From an uncultured Lachnospiraceae bacterium (GTDB lineage: Bacteria; Bacillota; Clostridia; Lachnospirales; Lachnospiraceae), in the NCBI GenBank assembly GCA_947175775.1, contig CAMWNY010000199.1:1-5537 (forward strand): a DNA stretch of 5,537 nt. Reading direction: 5' to 3'. Under the pieces are notes generated by a model. The model made no database searches, was not told where the DNA came from, and saw only the letters and a list, made by a program, of their open reading frames with translations. Shown here piece by piece: positions 4,913 through 5,537 of this stretch. A program made the position numbers and the translations under genes. The stretch's first letter is position 1; the number at the start of each line of letters is the position of its first letter.

Positions 4913-5537
4913 AAGTATAATTCATAAAAGGCAGCATCATGCGTCAAAGCATTGCGGTTTTCATAATCAAATAAAATATAGGCAGGGGCTTTGAGCCGGA
5001 CTGCTTGGTGAACAGGGTTTTCATGCCATACAGGGTATGAAAACCTTTCTACGTGTGTCATTTTTAAAAGCTGTGTTGAAGTATGGTTCTGATAATTTTT
5101 TAAGTATTGCGGGTTTTGCGCTTCCTGTGTGAAAAAGCGGCGAAGCAGTTCTTTGTCAATGGTGTTTTCAGGGGCAAAGTCAGGTCGGCTTTTCAGGTTT
5201 TCACGCAGGTACAAATCAAACAGTAAAAGCTCGATAAAAAGCGCACGCTTATCACCTGCGACAGAACAGGCAAACTCCAGCAATACCTGATAGCGGTATG
5301 TTCTCGACGGCGTGTTGGTGAAATATCCGTTTTCGTGATAGTAAGCGGCAAGCGCCTCGTACATTTGGAATGGCGAGGCAAATTCCTGTGCCAGTACGGG
5401 GAGCGTATGCGCAAACTGGTTGGAGTTATAATATAATTCCACCATTTCTTCAATTCCTTTTAAGTTCAATACATCATCGAAGGAAAGCCACCTTGTATAC
5501 CGTACCTCATATGGCGGATTGGGGGCATATACAATAC
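4909..5537 (-). CDS. C-terminal part of a probable B12-binding radical-SAM protein (DUF4080 type), 5' end outside window
   Basis: On the minus strand the frame is open from the window edge to TAA at 4911-4909, giving about 209 residues. Only a TTG at 5469 would give an internal start, but the reading continues upstream without a stop and with conserved-looking protein (YAPNPPYEVRYTRWLSFDDV, then NLKGIEEMVELYYNSNQF). I therefore treat this as a partial gene, not a 186-aa protein. The run PPYEV...T.WLS...VL.LK.IEEMVE.YYNS.QF fits my recollection of the region just after the radical-SAM core in DUF4080 proteins, which carry an N-terminal cobalamin-binding domain and a CxxxCxxC cluster. Neither lies within the window. 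The rest is helical and aromatic-rich (LLEFACSVAGDKRALFIELLLFDLYLRENL). The substrate of this family is not established. The gene converges on the S41 protease gene and their stop codons overlap. Confidence 0.7.
   Translation of the reverse strand, partial: IVYAPNPPYEVRYTRWLSFDDVLNLKGIEEMVELYYNSNQFAHTLPVLAQEFASPFQMYEALAAYYHENGYFTNTPSRTYRYQVLLEFACSVAGDKRALFIELLLFDLYLRENLKSRPDFAPENTIDKELLRRFFTQEAQNPQYLKNYQNHTSTQLLKMTHVERFSYPVWHENPVHQAVRLKAPAYILFDYENRNALTHDAAFYELYF
5016..5045. repeat. 12-bp inverted repeat inside the 3' part of the radical-SAM gene
   Basis: ggttttcatgcc (5016-5027) pairs with ggtatgaaaacc (5034-5045) around a six-base loop, with one G:T position. It lies about 105 bases past the stop of the S41 protease on the plus strand and could be a transcription end point for the ftsEX cluster. 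However, only ttt follows the stem, so a strong intrinsic terminator is not supported. On the minus strand it is coding sequence (within RFSYPVWHENPVH). Confidence 0.5.

Noticed and set aside
4909..5469. Treating the minus-strand gene as a complete 186-residue protein starting at TTG 5469
   Set aside because: The frame continues upstream to the window edge with protein that matches the same family, so the TTG is internal.

Overview
The window looks like chromosomal DNA from a Gram-positive anaerobe of the Clostridia, most likely a Lachnospiraceae member of the Roseburia/Agathobacter/Butyrivibrio type. This rests on gene order (PucR-type regulator, ftsE, ftsX, an M23 hydrolase, an S41 protease, then a DUF4080-type B12/radical-SAM gene), on protein character, on moderate GC, and on an intergenic repeat of a style I associate with that family. 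The genus is an inference and was not searched.

Layout. (1) Positions 3-338, plus strand: the C-terminal end of a PucR/CdaR-family regulator carrying its helix-turn-helix. (2) Positions 339-674: a gene-free stretch of about 330 bases. It holds a long near-perfect hairpin (355-414) followed by three tandem copies of a 78-bp repeat (415-624), framed by the inverted octamers gccgtgca and tgcacggc. Then comes a short AT-rich leader and the ribosome binding site of ftsE. (3) Positions 675-4912, plus strand: a compact four-gene cluster, ftsE (TTG start), ftsX (overlapping ftsE by 11 nt), a secreted coiled-coil M23 peptidase, and a membrane-anchored PDZ/S41 C-terminal processing protease. (4) Positions 4909-5537, minus strand: the C-terminal part of a radical-SAM protein, converging on the protease gene so tightly that the two stop codons overlap.

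How the genes work together. FtsE (ATPase) and FtsX (four-helix membrane protein with a large outer loop) form the divisome-linked ABC complex that switches cell-wall hydrolases on from across the membrane. The next gene encodes a plausible client: a signal peptide, a long coiled coil of the PcsB/CwlO/EnvC kind, and an M23 domain with every metal-binding residue present. Its effector could therefore cut peptidoglycan itself, unlike the non-catalytic E. coli adaptor EnvC. The S41 protease has an intact Ser-Lys-Gln triad. Since CtpA/Prc proteases degrade wall hydrolases in Gram-negatives, it may limit the hydrolase (inference).

No wholly new system is evident. The least explained part is the structured repeat element between the regulator and ftsE. 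The most testable biological idea is the activator-hydrolase-protease grouping in one cluster.
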